NCBI GenBank assembly: GCA_017629835.1
Contig: JAGBWK010000007.1
Span: forward strand, 1-60,937
Length of the DNA stretch: 60,937 nucleotides
From: Muribaculaceae bacterium
Lineage (GTDB): Bacteria > Bacteroidota > Bacteroidia > Bacteroidales > Muribaculaceae
Reading direction: 5' to 3'
Shown: positions 28,505 to 37,612 of the stretch, piece by piece
Layout: every line of letters starts with the position of its first letter
Position numbering within the stretch: the first letter of the stretch is position 1
Translations under genes and position numbers: made by a program
The notes under the pieces: model-generated
What the model saw: only the letters and a program-made list of their open reading frames with translations
Database searches by the model: none
Told to the model about the DNA's origin: nothing

Positions 28505-29527
28505 ATGGGTAAAGTAATCACACTCGGCGAAATTATGCTTCGCCTTTCTCCTCAAGGCTCTTACCGTTTCGTTCAAGTCGACAATTTCAACGTCATCTGG
28601 GGTGGCGGTGAAGCCAATGTTGCTGTAAGCTGCGCCAACTATGGCCACGACGCTTATTTTGTCAGCAAACTCCCTAAGCATGAAATCGGACAGGCTGCCG
28701 TCAATGCGCTTCGTCGCTACGGTGTCAACACCGACTATATAGCTCGCGGTGGCGACCGCGTAGGTATCTACTACTGCGAAACTGGTGCTTCAATGCGCCC
28801 CTCAAAGGTTATCTACGACCGCGCTCACTCTGCTATCGCTGAAGCAAATCCCGAAGATTTCGATTTCGATGCTATCATGGAAGGTGCCGACTGGTTCCAC
28901 TGGTCAGGTATCACTCCTGCTATCTCCGACAAAGCTGCCGAAATCACTCGCCTCGCTTGCGAAGCTGCTAAACGCCACGGCGTGACTGTCAGCGTCGATC
29001 TCAACTTCCGCAAAAAACTCTGGACTTCGGAAAAAGCTCAGTCAATTATGCGTCCTCTCATGCAATACGTCGACGTTTGCATCGGCAACGAAGAAGATGC
29101 TGAACTTTGCCTCGGTTTCAAACCCGACGCCGACGTTGAAGGTGGCGAAACCAACGCTGAAGGCTACAAAGGCATCTTCACTCAAATGGCTAAAGAATTC
29201 GGCTTCAAATATGTCATCTCAACCCTCCGCGAATCATTCTCAGCTACTCACAACGGCTGGAAAGCAATGATCTACAACGGCACAGAATTCTACGAATCAA
29301 AACGCTACGATGTCAACCCAATCATCGACCGCGTAGGTGGTGGCGATTCATTCTCAGGTGGTATCATCCACGGCTTGCTCACAATGCCTACTCAGGGCGA
29401 AGCTCTCGAATTTGCAGTTGCAGCTTCAGCATTGAAGCACACCGTGCCCGGCGACTTCAACCTAGTTTCAATCGACGAAGTCAAAGCACTTGCAGGCGGC
29501 TCAGCCAACGGTCGCGTGCAGCGTTAA
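28505..29527 (+). CDS. kdgK: 2-keto-3-deoxygluconate kinase (PfkB family)
   Basis: This 340-residue cytoplasmic sugar kinase has no signal peptide. It shows the PfkB N-terminal GEIMLRLSPQG and VIWGGGEANVAVSCA, and the C-terminal signature DRVGGGDSFSGGII with the catalytic Asp. It phosphorylates 2-keto-3-deoxygluconate to 2-keto-3-deoxy-6-phosphogluconate. The neighbours kduI and kdgA support this substrate over other PfkB sugars. The following gene begins 21 bp after the stop. Confidence 0.94.
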   Translation: MGKVITLGEIMLRLSPQGSYRFVQVDNFNVIWGGGEANVAVSCANYGHDAYFVSKLPKHEIGQAAVNALRRYGVNTDYIARGGDRVGIYYCETGASMRPSKVIYDRAHSAIAEANPEDFDFDAIMEGADWFHWSGITPAISDKAAEITRLACEAAKRHGVTVSVDLNFRKKLWTSEKAQSIMRPLMQYVDVCIGNEEDAELCLGFKPDADVEGGETNAEGYKGIFTQMAKEFGFKYVISTLRESFSATHNGWKAMIYNGTEFYESKRYDVNPIIDRVGGGDSFSGGIIHGLLTMPTQGEALEFAVAASALKHTVPGDFNLVSIDEVKALAGGSANGRVQR

Positions 29528-29548
29528 CCTTTTAATTAGCATAACATC

Positions 29549-30208
29549 ATGGCTAAATTCGATAAACTAAAAGTAATGAACCTATTGGCACAAGCTCCCA
29601 TGGTGCCAGTGTTCTATCATAAAGATGTTGAAGTAGCTAAAGCCGTTGTCAAGGCTTGCTACGAGGGTGGCGTACGCTGCTTTGAGTTTACCAACCGTGG
29701 CGACTTTGCCCACGAAGTGTTCGCTCAAATCGTGAAATTTGCAGCTAAGGAATGTCCTGAAATGGCTATCGGCGTCGGCTCAATTGTTGACCCCGGCACT
29801 GCATCGCTCTACATGCAGCTCGGCGCATGCTTCGTAGTTGGACCATTGTTCAATCCCGAAGTGGCTCGCGTATGCAATCGCCGTCAAGTGCCCTACACTC
29901 CCGGTTGCGGTAGCGTCAGCGAGGTAGGCTTTGCTCAAGAAGCAGGATGCGAACTCTGCAAACTCTTCCCCGGCGACGTAATGGGTCCCAATATGGTAAA
30001 AGGCCTTATGGCTCCAATGCCATGGTCGAAACTTATGGTAACAGGCGGCGTTGAACCCACCGAAGAAAACCTCAAAAAATGGTTTTCAGCAGGCGTTTAC
30101 TGCGTAGGTATGGGCTCAAAACTCTTCCCCAAAGACAGAGTTGAAGCGCAAGACTGGCAATACGTCACCGACAAATGCCGCGAAGCACTCTCCTACTGCC
30201 ATAAATAA
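29549..30208 (+). CDS. kdgA: 2-keto-3-deoxy-6-phosphogluconate aldolase
   Basis: The 219-residue class I aldolase of the KDPG/KHG family splits 2-keto-3-deoxy-6-phosphogluconate to pyruvate and glyceraldehyde-3-phosphate. The Schiff-base Lys lies in [10 protein letters not shown], the phosphate-binding loop in [14 protein letters not shown], and [11 protein letters not shown] supplies the conserved Glu region. It ends the operon and is followed by a strong terminator. The KduD reductase that would link KduI to KdgK is not in the window. Confidence 0.95.
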   Translation: MAKFDKLKVMNLLAQAPMVPVFYHKDVEVAKAVVKACYEGGVRCFEFTNRGDFAHEVFAQIVKFAAKECPEMAIGVGSIVDPGTASLYMQLGACFVVGPLFNPEVARVCNRRQVPYTPGCGSVSEVGFAQEAGCELCKLFPGDVMGPNMVKGLMAPMPWSKLMVTGGVEPTEENLKKWFSAGVYCVGMGSKLFPKDRVEAQDWQYVTDKCREALSYCHK

Positions 30209-30225
30209 TCCCACTATAATCCACC

Positions 30226-30267
30226 AAAGCGAAAAGGCACCGTTCAATCGATGCCTTTTCGCTTTTT
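30226..30267 (+). terminator. Terminator of the PUL operon
   Basis: A perfect 14-bp stem (aaagcgaaaaggca at 30226-30239, tgccttttcgcttt at 30252-30265) is followed by tta. It lies 18 bp after the kdgA stop. A second small hairpin (cccaca/tgtggg, 30271-30286) follows. Confidence 0.85.
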
Positions 30268-30340
30268 ATACCCACATCCGTGTGGGTAGCTTTCAATATC
30301 TTCCATCCTCGATTGTTCGAGTCTTCACAAACATATAAAA

Positions 30341-30709
30341 AGGATTGGGCAGTGGGCCTGTAAGCCGGGTTATGTCCCCAAGCGAAGCTCGGGGGCTCGT
30401 CATTTATCTTTGGCCGACAAATGCCGGTCCGTAGCAGTCTACCCCCTGGCAATGGGCGAGCAACCCTTAGATGCCAGTATACTTGACCTTGCAACCCACA
30501 AGACGTGCGGCACACCATATCGCTATGGCGTCCGGTGGGCTCTTACCCCACCTTTTCACCCTTACCACAGCCTAAGGCTGGGCGGTTATTTTCTGTCACG
30601 TTGTCTCTACCGTCACCGATAGCTCACCGTTAGAGAGTGTGGCGCTCTGCGTTGCCCGGACTTTCCTCAGACGCTCAAAGGCGCCCGCGACGAGCCGTCC
30701 CGCTGCCAA
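30341..30709 (-). ncRNA. rnpB: RNase P RNA (bacterial type A-like)
   Basis: On the minus strand the RNA begins near 30709 and ends near 30345, just before a CCTTTTT run. Conserved landmarks are present in the right order: GAGGAAAGTCCGGGC near the 5' end (complement of 30654-30668), the specificity-domain stretch GGTAAGAGCCCACC (about 30534-30547), and the closing GGCTTACAGGCCC near the 3' end (about 30353-30365) that pairs with the first landmark region to form helix P4. The molecule cuts 5' leaders from tRNA precursors together with the RnpA protein. Confidence 0.95.
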
Positions 30710-30717
30710 ATCCGTTG

Positions 30718-30725
30718 CAAAGTTA
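30718..30725 (-). promoter_or_regulatory. -7 element of the rnpB promoter
   Basis: TAACTTTG on the minus strand matches TAnnTTTG and lies at the right distance for transcription to begin near 30709. No good TTTG -33 box was seen at 19-21 nt upstream. Confidence 0.5.
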
Positions 30726-30817
30726 CTAAATAATTCATAATTATTTGCTACCTTTGGCTTTTAGAATAAACCGTAGCCGAGAGCCACGTGTTCCGGCAGC
30801 ATTTTTTAGGCTTATAT

Positions 30818-31579
30818 ATGACTGACTCACTGTCGCAAAGCAAACGAAAACTTTTAGGCTCACTACGCCAAGCCAAGCACCGACGTACCGAAGGGCTATT
30901 CATTGCCGAAGGGGGCAAATGTATAGCCGAACTCGCTGGACGCTTCAAATGCCGCATCGTGGCAGCCTCTGCCGCATGGTGCGATGCAAACACCAATCTC
31001 ATCACGGCGCTTGCACCTGCCGAAACGTATCGAGCATCGACAGCCGACCTCGAACGCATCACCTCGCTTTCTACAGCACCCGACGTTGTGGCTGCTTTTG
31101 AAATTCCTGAGCCTCAAGGCGATACTGCCCCACTTGCCGACGACATCACTCTGGCACTCGACGGCATTCAAGACCCCGGCAACCTTGGCACAATCATCCG
31201 CACATGCTCATGGTTTGGCATCCGTCGCATCATTTGCTCGCGCGACACCGTCGACATCTACAATCCCAAAGTAGTGCAATCAACTATGGGCGCAATTGCT
31301 GGAGTCGACGTGCGCTATGCCGACCTTGTCGAAGTGCTGTCAAGCAGCAACCTGCCTATCTACGGCACATTCCTCGACGGCGAGCCAATCAACTCGCAAC
31401 AGCCTCCCTGCGCTGCCGTCATAGTGATGGGCAACGAGGGCAAAGGGGTATCGGCCGAAGTTGCTGCCACCATAACCAAACGGCTCTACATCCCACCCTA
31501 TCCTGCCAACTCGGCTCACGTCGAATCGCTCAACGTAGCAATCGCTACAGCGATAACCCTTGCATGGGTAAGACGCTAA
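30818..31579 (+). CDS. TrmH/SpoU-family RNA 2'-O-methyltransferase
   Basis: The ATG at 30818 (MTDSLSQSKRK) fits the family start better than the one 30 bp upstream. The N-terminal part (residues about 5-90) is the RNA-binding SpoU_sub_bind-like domain (RRTEGLFIAEGGKCI). The SPOUT knot follows with its three motifs: DGIQDPGNLGTIIRT, VIVMGNEGKGV and VESLNVAIATAI. It would methylate a ribose 2'-OH in rRNA, or possibly tRNA, using S-adenosylmethionine. The exact target nucleotide cannot be told. radA begins 53 bp downstream on the same strand. Confidence 0.93.
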   Translation: MTDSLSQSKRKLLGSLRQAKHRRTEGLFIAEGGKCIAELAGRFKCRIVAASAAWCDANTNLITALAPAETYRASTADLERITSLSTAPDVVAAFEIPEPQGDTAPLADDITLALDGIQDPGNLGTIIRTCSWFGIRRIICSRDTVDIYNPKVVQSTMGAIAGVDVRYADLVEVLSSSNLPIYGTFLDGEPINSQQPPCAAVIVMGNEGKGVSAEVAATITKRLYIPPYPANSAHVESLNVAIATAITLAWVRR

Positions 31580-31632
31580 AAGGCTTAATCAAATAAGAAT
31601 CTATCAACTCTCTATAAAAACTGTAACACGTT

Positions 31633-33000
31633 TTGGCAAAGAAAGGTATCAAATCTGCATGGTTTTGCACCGCTTGCGGCGCTGAGTCGCCTAAGTGGGA
31701 AGGGCGCTGCCCTGGTTGTGGCGCATGGAACACTATGACCGAAGAGCGCATATCATCGGGAGCATCAAAGTCAATCGGTCCCGCACGTATGCGCAAAAGT
31801 CGCCCAACGAAAGTGTCGGAAATCGAAGCTCAGGAGGAACCGCGCATCCATATGCCGTCCGAGGAACTCAATCGAGTGCTCGGCGGTGGACTTGTCTGCG
31901 GCTCAATGGTGCTTATCGGTGGCGAGCCGGGCATAGGTAAATCAACATTGGTGTTGCAAAACATCCTGTCAATCAAGTCGCGCAAAATTCTCTATGTGTC
32001 AGGCGAAGAGAGTGCCACACAATTGAAAATGCGAGCCGACCGCATAGGCCGTTTGTCCGACAATTGCTACATCGTATGCGAAACATCGCTCGAAAACATC
32101 TTTGAACATATCGCCGACCTCGAACCACAACTGCTCGTCGTCGACTCCATACAAACCATTGCCTCTGAAGCTATCGAATCGGCTGCTGGCAGTGTCAGCC
32201 AAGTGCGCGAATGTGCTGCACAACTGCTCAAATACGCCAAAGAGACCAACGTGCCAGTTCTGCTCGTCGGCCACATCAACAAGGACGGCGCCATTGCCGG
32301 GCCAAAAGTATTGGAACACATTGTCGACGTCGTGCTCCATTTTGAAGGTGACCGTCAACACATGTATCGCCTGCTCCGAGCAATCAAAAACCGCTTCGGA
32401 AGCACCAACGAAATAGGCATCTACGAAATGTGTCAACGCGGCCTGCGCGAGGTAGCCAACCCCTCCGAGATGCTACTATCACCCACCGACGACAACCTCT
32501 CAGGCGTAGCCGTTGGCGTAGCCGTCGAGGGGATTCGTGCATTCCTCATCGAAGCGCAAGCACTCGTCAGCTCAGCAGCCTACGGCACACCACAACGCTC
32601 AGTAACAGGCTTCGACTCCCGACGCATGAACATGCTACTGGCTGTGCTCGAAAAGCGCGTCGGATTCAAACTGATACAAAAGGACGTATTCCTCAACATT
32701 GCCGGCGGGCTTAAAGTGGTCGACCCGGCTATGGACCTTCCCGTAATCTGCTCCGTATTGTCGTCAAACGTCGATATGGCAATACCTCGCACCATTTGTA
32801 TGACAGGCGAAGTAGGGCTATCGGGCGAAATCCGCCCCGTCACACGCATCGAGCAACGCATCAGCGAAGCCGCCAAACTCGGCATGGAAAAGATAATCAT
32901 CCCGCGCCACAACCTCAAAGGCATCGACACCAAGAAATTCAAAATACAAATCGTAGAAGTCGGCAAAGTAGAAGAAGCCTTCCGCCAACTCTTCGGCTAA
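31633..33000 (+). CDS. radA: DNA repair protein RadA (TTG start)
   Basis: The 455-residue protein is RadA/Sms, a RecA-like helicase-type ATPase that promotes branch migration in recombination. A C4 zinc finger lies at residues about 11-30 (CTAC...CPGC), followed by Walker A GEPGIGKST near residue 102, the RadA motif KNRFGST near residue 254, and a Lon-protease-like C-terminal domain (TGEVGLSGEIRPV). The frame has no ATG ahead of the zinc finger, so TTG at 31633-31635 is the only sensible start. The adjacent minus-strand gene converges 13 bp away. Confidence 0.95.
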   Translation: MAKKGIKSAWFCTACGAESPKWEGRCPGCGAWNTMTEERISSGASKSIGPARMRKSRPTKVSEIEAQEEPRIHMPSEELNRVLGGGLVCGSMVLIGGEPGIGKSTLVLQNILSIKSRKILYVSGEESATQLKMRADRIGRLSDNCYIVCETSLENIFEHIADLEPQLLVVDSIQTIASEAIESAAGSVSQVRECAAQLLKYAKETNVPVLLVGHINKDGAIAGPKVLEHIVDVVLHFEGDRQHMYRLLRAIKNRFGSTNEIGIYEMCQRGLREVANPSEMLLSPTDDNLSGVAVGVAVEGIRAFLIEAQALVSSAAYGTPQRSVTGFDSRRMNMLLAVLEKRVGFKLIQKDVFLNIAGGLKVVDPAMDLPVICSVLSSNVDMAIPRTICMTGEVGLSGEIRPVTRIEQRISEAAKLGMEKIIIPRHNLKGIDTKKFKIQIVEVGKVEEAFRQLFG

Positions 33001-33013
33001 CCCACATCTGCGG

Positions 33014-33826
33014 TTATAGGCCCATGCCGATGCCGAAGAGGGCGTAGTCGTAGATTACTGGGTCGTCGGGGCGATAACGGCGTAATCGCTCAGTAAGTTC
33101 AATCACTGCTCGGCGGTCGTTGCTGCGTCGGTCAAGCAGTCCAAGCTGACGTGAGATTTCAGCCACGTGAACATCGAGCGGAATAAATAGTTGCGCTGGG
33201 CGAAGACATTTCCACACTCCAAGATCAACAATACCGTCGTCGCGCACAAGCCAACGCAGCGCCATATTAATGCGCTTCAAAGCCGTTGAGTCGAGATTGC
33301 CCGGCAAGCAGCGGCTATCTATTACGCCCGAATTTGCTTCAGCCAGTTCACGGCTCAGCGCTCGCACAAACTCCCACGCTGGCAATTCTGCCTTAGGCGC
33401 ACCCGAAGCGGCAGCGAAGTCCTCAAGCGTAGAATACCGGCTATACACACGATTTAACCCACGAAGGTAGTATCGCAAATTGTCGACAAAAAACGTGCGG
33501 TGAACATTTCCGTCGGGCAGATCCTCATACCCCTCGCTCATCACAAAATCGTATGGCCGACCATTCATCATCGACAGCATTTTGTCGCAGTTGCGGCAAA
33601 TCATTTTCCTATTGCCCCAAGCAATAGTTGCCGACAACAGAGCTGCTATCTCAATATCCTGCTGGCGCTCAAATCTTCGTGGGAACTGCACTGGGTCGGC
33701 AGCGATGAAATCCACCGAATTGATGCGCGCAGCCTCCGAATCAAGAAGGTCGCGGAGGTCCGTTTCAGAGATTTTTTCAGACGCAACAATAACTTTTTCC
33801 ATATAAACATCACTCTTATCCGACAA
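33014..33826 (-). CDS. TIGR02757-family protein
   Basis: The 270-residue protein matches the conserved Bacteroidetes family TIGR02757 (DUF2400), of unknown function. Recognisable segments are DPVQFPRRFERQQDIEIAAL, IAWGNRKMICRNC, and near the C-terminus FIPLDVHVAEISRQLGLL and DPVIYDYALFGIGM. The IPLDVH...D pattern recalls helix-hairpin-helix DNA glycosylases, but I would not assign that activity. There is no signal peptide. The start may be M1 or M9 (MEKVIVASE). It converges on radA and is divergent from the SemiSWEET gene. Confidence 0.85.
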   Translation of the reverse strand: MSDKSDVYMEKVIVASEKISETDLRDLLDSEAARINSVDFIAADPVQFPRRFERQQDIEIAALLSATIAWGNRKMICRNCDKMLSMMNGRPYDFVMSEGYEDLPDGNVHRTFFVDNLRYYLRGLNRVYSRYSTLEDFAAASGAPKAELPAWEFVRALSRELAEANSGVIDSRCLPGNLDSTALKRINMALRWLVRDDGIVDLGVWKCLRPAQLFIPLDVHVAEISRQLGLLDRRSNDRRAVIELTERLRRYRPDDPVIYDYALFGIGMGL

Positions 33827-33906
33827 AAATACGTATTTTAGCGCAAAGTTTGAACTTTTTTGGCTCGTTTCGCATTATATTCTTATCTCACTAATAAACC
33901 AAACAG

Positions 33907-34191
33907 ATGAATCTCTGGATCGACATCGTAGGCTACGCTGCCTCAATATGCATGATATTCGGCTACTTACCCCAAGCTATCTACACAATCAGAACTCGCG
34001 ACACCGACGGCATTGCACTCCCAACATTCCTGCTTATGGGCTTAGGTAGCATATTTTTCGTAGTGCAAGGCATACTGCTCAAAAACTACCCGCTGATTCT
34101 TACCAACGTCGTCACAACCGTTTGTGCCGCAATCACCTTCGGCATCAAAATGTATAACGACTACTTCAAAAATCGCAAGCCGAAACAATAG
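33907..34191 (+). CDS. SemiSWEET-type sugar transporter (PQ-loop, three membrane spans)
   Basis: The 94-residue membrane protein has three hydrophobic segments at about residues 7-25, 37-57 and 64-84. The PQ-loop motif sits in the first (FGYLPQAIYTIRTRDTDG). This is the layout of bacterial SemiSWEETs, which dimerise to form a passive sugar channel across the inner membrane. The Thr/Asp-rich turn TRDTDGIAL is typical. It stands alone between a TIGR02757 gene and dnaX. The sugar carried is unknown. Confidence 0.88.
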   Translation: MNLWIDIVGYAASICMIFGYLPQAIYTIRTRDTDGIALPTFLLMGLGSIFFVVQGILLKNYPLILTNVVTTVCAAITFGIKMYNDYFKNRKPKQ

Positions 34192-34313
34192 CCCAACGGC
34201 AACAAACCCTATCTATGGCTGAATCTATAGCCCAAGACTATGGATGCAAGCCTATTATTGCGATTTTCCGACTTATTCATTCAACTTTAAGCGATTATTC
34301 GCAAATTATTTCT

Positions 34314-34321
34314 TAAATTTG
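34314..34321 (+). promoter_or_regulatory. Candidate -7 element of dnaX
   Basis: TAAATTTG matches TAnnTTTG and lies 19 bp before the dnaX ATG. No TTTG box is found at 19-21 nt upstream, so support is partial. The gap 34192-34340 is otherwise featureless. Confidence 0.35.
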
Positions 34322-34340
34322 TGAAAGGAAATCGTATCAA

Positions 34341-36143
34341 ATGGAAAACTACATCGTATCAGCACGTAAGTACCGCCCATCCACCTTCGCAAGCGTGGTT
34401 GGACAGAAGGCGTTGACGTCAACTCTCAAAAATGCTATCGCTACCGACCGTTTGGCTCACGCCTACCTATTTTGCGGCTCGCGAGGCGTAGGCAAGACCT
34501 CTTGCGCCCGCATTTTTGCTAAGACTATCAACTGCGAACACCGTACGCCCGACGGCGACCCTTGCAACGAGTGCGACTCTTGCCGCGCGTTCAACGAGAA
34601 TCGCTCGCTCAACATCATTGAGCTCGACGCTGCGTCGAACAACTCAGTCGACGACATCCGCAATCTTGTCGACCAAGTGCAAGTGCCACCAGTCAATGGT
34701 AAATACCGCGTGTTCATCGTCGATGAGGTACACATGCTCTCATCTGCAGCATTCAATGCGTTCCTCAAAACGCTCGAAGAGCCACCGTCGTATGTAGTTT
34801 TCATCCTTGCTACCACTGAAAAGCAAAAGATTATCCCCACCATTCTTTCTCGTTGCCAGATTTACGATTTCAATCGTATCACGGTGAAAGACATGGTCGA
34901 CCACCTCGAATATGTAGCCTCCAACGAAGGATTCACAACCGAACGCGCTGCTCTCAATATCATAGCCCGCAAGGCTGACGGAGCTATGCGCGACGCCCTC
35001 TCGATATTCGACCAAGTGGCAGCCTCATCGCGCGGAAATGTGACTTACGCCTCTACTATCGACAACCTCAACGTGCTCGATTCGGCTTACTACAACCGCC
35101 TGCTTGAAGCATTCATCGCCACCAACGTGCCCGAAGCGCTACTTATATATAAGGAGATTCGCGACAAAGGTTTCGATTCTCACTTCTTCGTTACTGGTTT
35201 GGCTGCACACTTGCGCGACCTCATGGTTGCCCGCAATCCACAGACGCTCGAAATGCTCGACACCGACGAAGATGTCAAGCAGAAAATGGCCGAAATGGCG
35301 GCTCGCGTACCAATCGATTTCTTCTACAAGGCGATGAGCCTCTGCAACGATGCCGACCTTGAATACCGTCAAGCTACGTCGAAAACATTCCTTGTGGAGC
35401 TTCTGCTCATCAAACTGTGCCAACTACTCAGCCCCTCCCCCATCTTTAGCGGCGACGGAGAGGGGCAGCTAAAACCTTTCGCCGCACCCTCTCAAGGAGC
35501 AATCCCAGCGCAAGCGGCACAACCTGCAGCACCTCAAGCTCAGACCGCTGCACCTACACCTCAGGTAGCTCCACAACAGGCACCGCAGCCAGCTTCCCAA
35601 CGAGCATCGCAGACTGCACCTCAACCTGCAACCTACCGCCCTGTTCCAACTTTAAGACCGAGCGCTCCTACAATCAATCAAGGCACACCAGCGCGCGGCA
35701 AGATGTTGGCAAGCACCCACCGCGTTGCGCCGGCACAAACCGAGGAGCAACAACCCGTTGAGGTTACGCCTGCAACAATGCGCAACGGCTATTACACCGA
35801 CGAGCAAGTCGACACCGCATGGAGCAGTTTTGCTGCAGCACGCACCACAGAGCACGTGCTCGTCAACTCAATGCGCGCATGCCGTCCCCAACGCAAAGTG
35901 GATGACTTATACGAAGTGTTAGTGCAAAACGAAATCCAAATGTCAGATTTCGAAGCACTCAAAGGGGAACTCTTGCTCCACCTACGCAACGCATTAAACA
36001 ACGACCATTTCGATCTTACTTTTGCTCTCGACAATTCGGGCCCTGCGCCACGATTGTGGAACGACCGCGAGGTACTCCAACACTTAATGGAAGACCCTAC
36101 AACGGCAAAATTTATCACCGACCTCAACCTCAAGCTCCTCTAA
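34341..36143 (+). CDS. dnaX: DNA polymerase III subunit gamma/tau
   Basis: The 600-residue protein is the clamp-loader ATPase that opens the sliding clamp during replication. The core shows YRPSTFASVVGQ, Walker A CGSRGVGKTSCAR, four zinc-binding cysteines (CEHRTPDGDPCNECDSC), the DEVHMLSSAAFNA box with Walker B, and the sensor ILATTEKQKIIPTILSRCQ. The conserved core ends near residue 360 (ELLLIKLCQLL). A Pro/Ala/Gln-rich linker of about 90 residues follows, then a tau-like C-terminal domain. A G/C-rich inverted repeat lies in the DNA exactly at the core/linker boundary. The fucosidase gene downstream begins 49 bp after the stop. Confidence 0.96.
   Translation: MENYIVSARKYRPSTFASVVGQKALTSTLKNAIATDRLAHAYLFCGSRGVGKTSCARIFAKTINCEHRTPDGDPCNECDSCRAFNENRSLNIIELDAASNNSVDDIRNLVDQVQVPPVNGKYRVFIVDEVHMLSSAAFNAFLKTLEEPPSYVVFILATTEKQKIIPTILSRCQIYDFNRITVKDMVDHLEYVASNEGFTTERAALNIIARKADGAMRDALSIFDQVAASSRGNVTYASTIDNLNVLDSAYYNRLLEAFIATNVPEALLIYKEIRDKGFDSHFFVTGLAAHLRDLMVARNPQTLEMLDTDEDVKQKMAEMAARVPIDFFYKAMSLCNDADLEYRQATSKTFLVELLLIKLCQLLSPSPIFSGDGEGQLKPFAAPSQGAIPAQAAQPAAPQAQTAAPTPQVAPQQAPQPASQRASQTAPQPATYRPVPTLRPSAPTINQGTPARGKMLASTHRVAPAQTEEQQPVEVTPATMRNGYYTDEQVDTAWSSFAAARTTEHVLVNSMRACRPQRKVDDLYEVLVQNEIQMSDFEALKGELLLHLRNALNNDHFDLTFALDNSGPAPRLWNDREVLQHLMEDPTTAKFITDLNLKLL
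35431..35466. repeat. Inverted repeat inside dnaX at the core/linker junction
   Basis: gcccctc (35431-35437) and gaggggc (35460-35466) are perfect inverted copies flanking a 22-nt centre that contains tttagcggcg. The encoded residues (SPSPIFSGDGEG) are unlike the surrounding linker. Confidence 0.45.
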
Positions 36144-36192
36144 CCAAAGAGACAGTATCTTTTTGAAAAAATAATACATACAATTAGTAATT

Positions 36193-37485
36193 ATGCGTAA
36201 ATCATTATCAATTCTGATGTTACTTGTTATGGGCGTAACAAGTGTATATGGGCAAGGGTATGTACCTACCGAAGAGAACCTCAAATCGCGTGAAGAATTT
36301 GCCGACAGTAGGTTTGGCGTATTTATCCATTGGGGCATATACAGCCTATTTGGTCAAGGCGAATGGCATATGAACGACGGCATTGACAGCAAGGAATATG
36401 CCAAGGCGGCTCAAGCCTTCTATCCACACCGATACAACGCCGCAGAATGGGTTTCCGCTATCAAAGCTTCGGGAGCCAAATATATATGCTTTACATCACG
36501 TCACCACGACGGATTCTCGATGTGGGACACCAAGCAATCGGATTATAACATCATGAATACGCCTTACGGCAAAGATGTATTGCGACAGCTTGCCGATGAG
36601 TGCCACCGACAAGGGCTTAAGTTGCACCTCTATTACTCGCATTTGGATTGGACACGCGAGGATTATCCAGCAGGACGTACCGGACGCCATAGCAAATCAC
36701 TCGACAATCCCGATTGGCGCAGTTACTACAACTTTATGAATGCTCAGCTGACCGAATTGCTCACCCAATACGGTGAGATAGGCGCAATTTGGTTTGACGG
36801 ATATTGGGATCATGACTCCGACAAAGAGCCATTTGACTGGGAACTGCCCTATCAGTACGACATGATACATCGCCTGCAGCCAGCATGCCTTATAGGCAAC
36901 AATCACCACCTTACACCATTTGAAGGCGAAGATATACAGATATTTGAGCGCGACGTACCAGGAGAAAATACGGCTGGATTGTCGGGGCAAGAGATAAGCC
37001 GACTGCCACTCGAGACCTGCCAGACTATGAACGGCATGTGGGGATATAAGGTGGGCGACCAGAATTATAAATCAGTAAAAGAACTTATACATCTGCTTGT
37101 GCGTACTTCGGGCAAGGGTGCCAACCTCCTTCTAAATGTAGGTCCTCAACCCGACGGCACACTGCCGGAAGCTGCATTAGTCCGCCTTGCCGAAATAGGT
37201 AAATGGATGTCGAAAAATGGCGATACCATATATGGAACTCAATCGGGAGGATATACCCAAGGCGACAGTATTATAACAACCAAAAAGGGAAACCGCCTGT
37301 TCTTGCATATCTTGAGCAGCAGTGTAAATAGCATCGATATTCCACTCGACGGCAAAGTACGCAAAATTAAGGAGTTTGCTACTGGAGAGCCTTTGAAATA
37401 TAAATTCAGCAAAGGTCGACTCACTATGGACATTATTGTGCCGGACGACGCTCCCGATTATATAATAGAGGTGGAATTGAAGTAA
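36193..37485 (+). CDS. GH29 alpha-L-fucosidase
   Basis: The 430-residue enzyme has a Sec signal peptide (MRKSLSILMLLVMGVTSVYG). GH29 features in order are: RFGVFIHWGIYSLFGQGEWH, the YICFTSRHHDGFSMWDTK His motif, GLKLHLYYSHLDW, and the nucleophile Asp202 in IGAIWFDGYWD. A short C-terminal beta domain ends near residue 430. It retains configuration while removing alpha-linked fucose. The layout with an SLFGQGEW region favours the broad-specificity GH29-A group, but this is a judgement by eye. It is convergent with the second GH29 gene and shares a two-way terminator with it. Confidence 0.94.
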   Translation: MRKSLSILMLLVMGVTSVYGQGYVPTEENLKSREEFADSRFGVFIHWGIYSLFGQGEWHMNDGIDSKEYAKAAQAFYPHRYNAAEWVSAIKASGAKYICFTSRHHDGFSMWDTKQSDYNIMNTPYGKDVLRQLADECHRQGLKLHLYYSHLDWTREDYPAGRTGRHSKSLDNPDWRSYYNFMNAQLTELLTQYGEIGAIWFDGYWDHDSDKEPFDWELPYQYDMIHRLQPACLIGNNHHLTPFEGEDIQIFERDVPGENTAGLSGQEISRLPLETCQTMNGMWGYKVGDQNYKSVKELIHLLVRTSGKGANLLLNVGPQPDGTLPEAALVRLAEIGKWMSKNGDTIYGTQSGGYTQGDSIITTKKGNRLFLHILSSSVNSIDIPLDGKVRKIKEFATGEPLKYKFSKGRLTMDIIVPDDAPDYIIEVELK

Positions 37486-37511
37486 CAGAAATAATCATTC
37501 ATAAATCAATA

Positions 37512-37544
37512 AGGGGCTGTGTCAGCAAAGTTGACACAGCCCCT
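37512..37544. terminator. Two-way terminator between convergent GH29 genes
   Basis: A perfect 13-bp stem (aggggctgtgtca / tgacacagcccct) with a 7-nt loop lies between two converging genes. T-rich sequence on both flanks is modest. Confidence 0.75.
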
Positions 37545-37612
37545 CAGTTATAGTTACACTCACTTTGTGAGTCAGATATTTAGCAGCTCAACAACAAATG
37601 TTGGAGCAAATA

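Noticed and set aside
30271..30286. Small hairpin cccaca/tgtggg as a second terminator
   Set aside because: The 6-bp stem has no T-tract and lies directly behind a much stronger terminator, so separate status is not supported.
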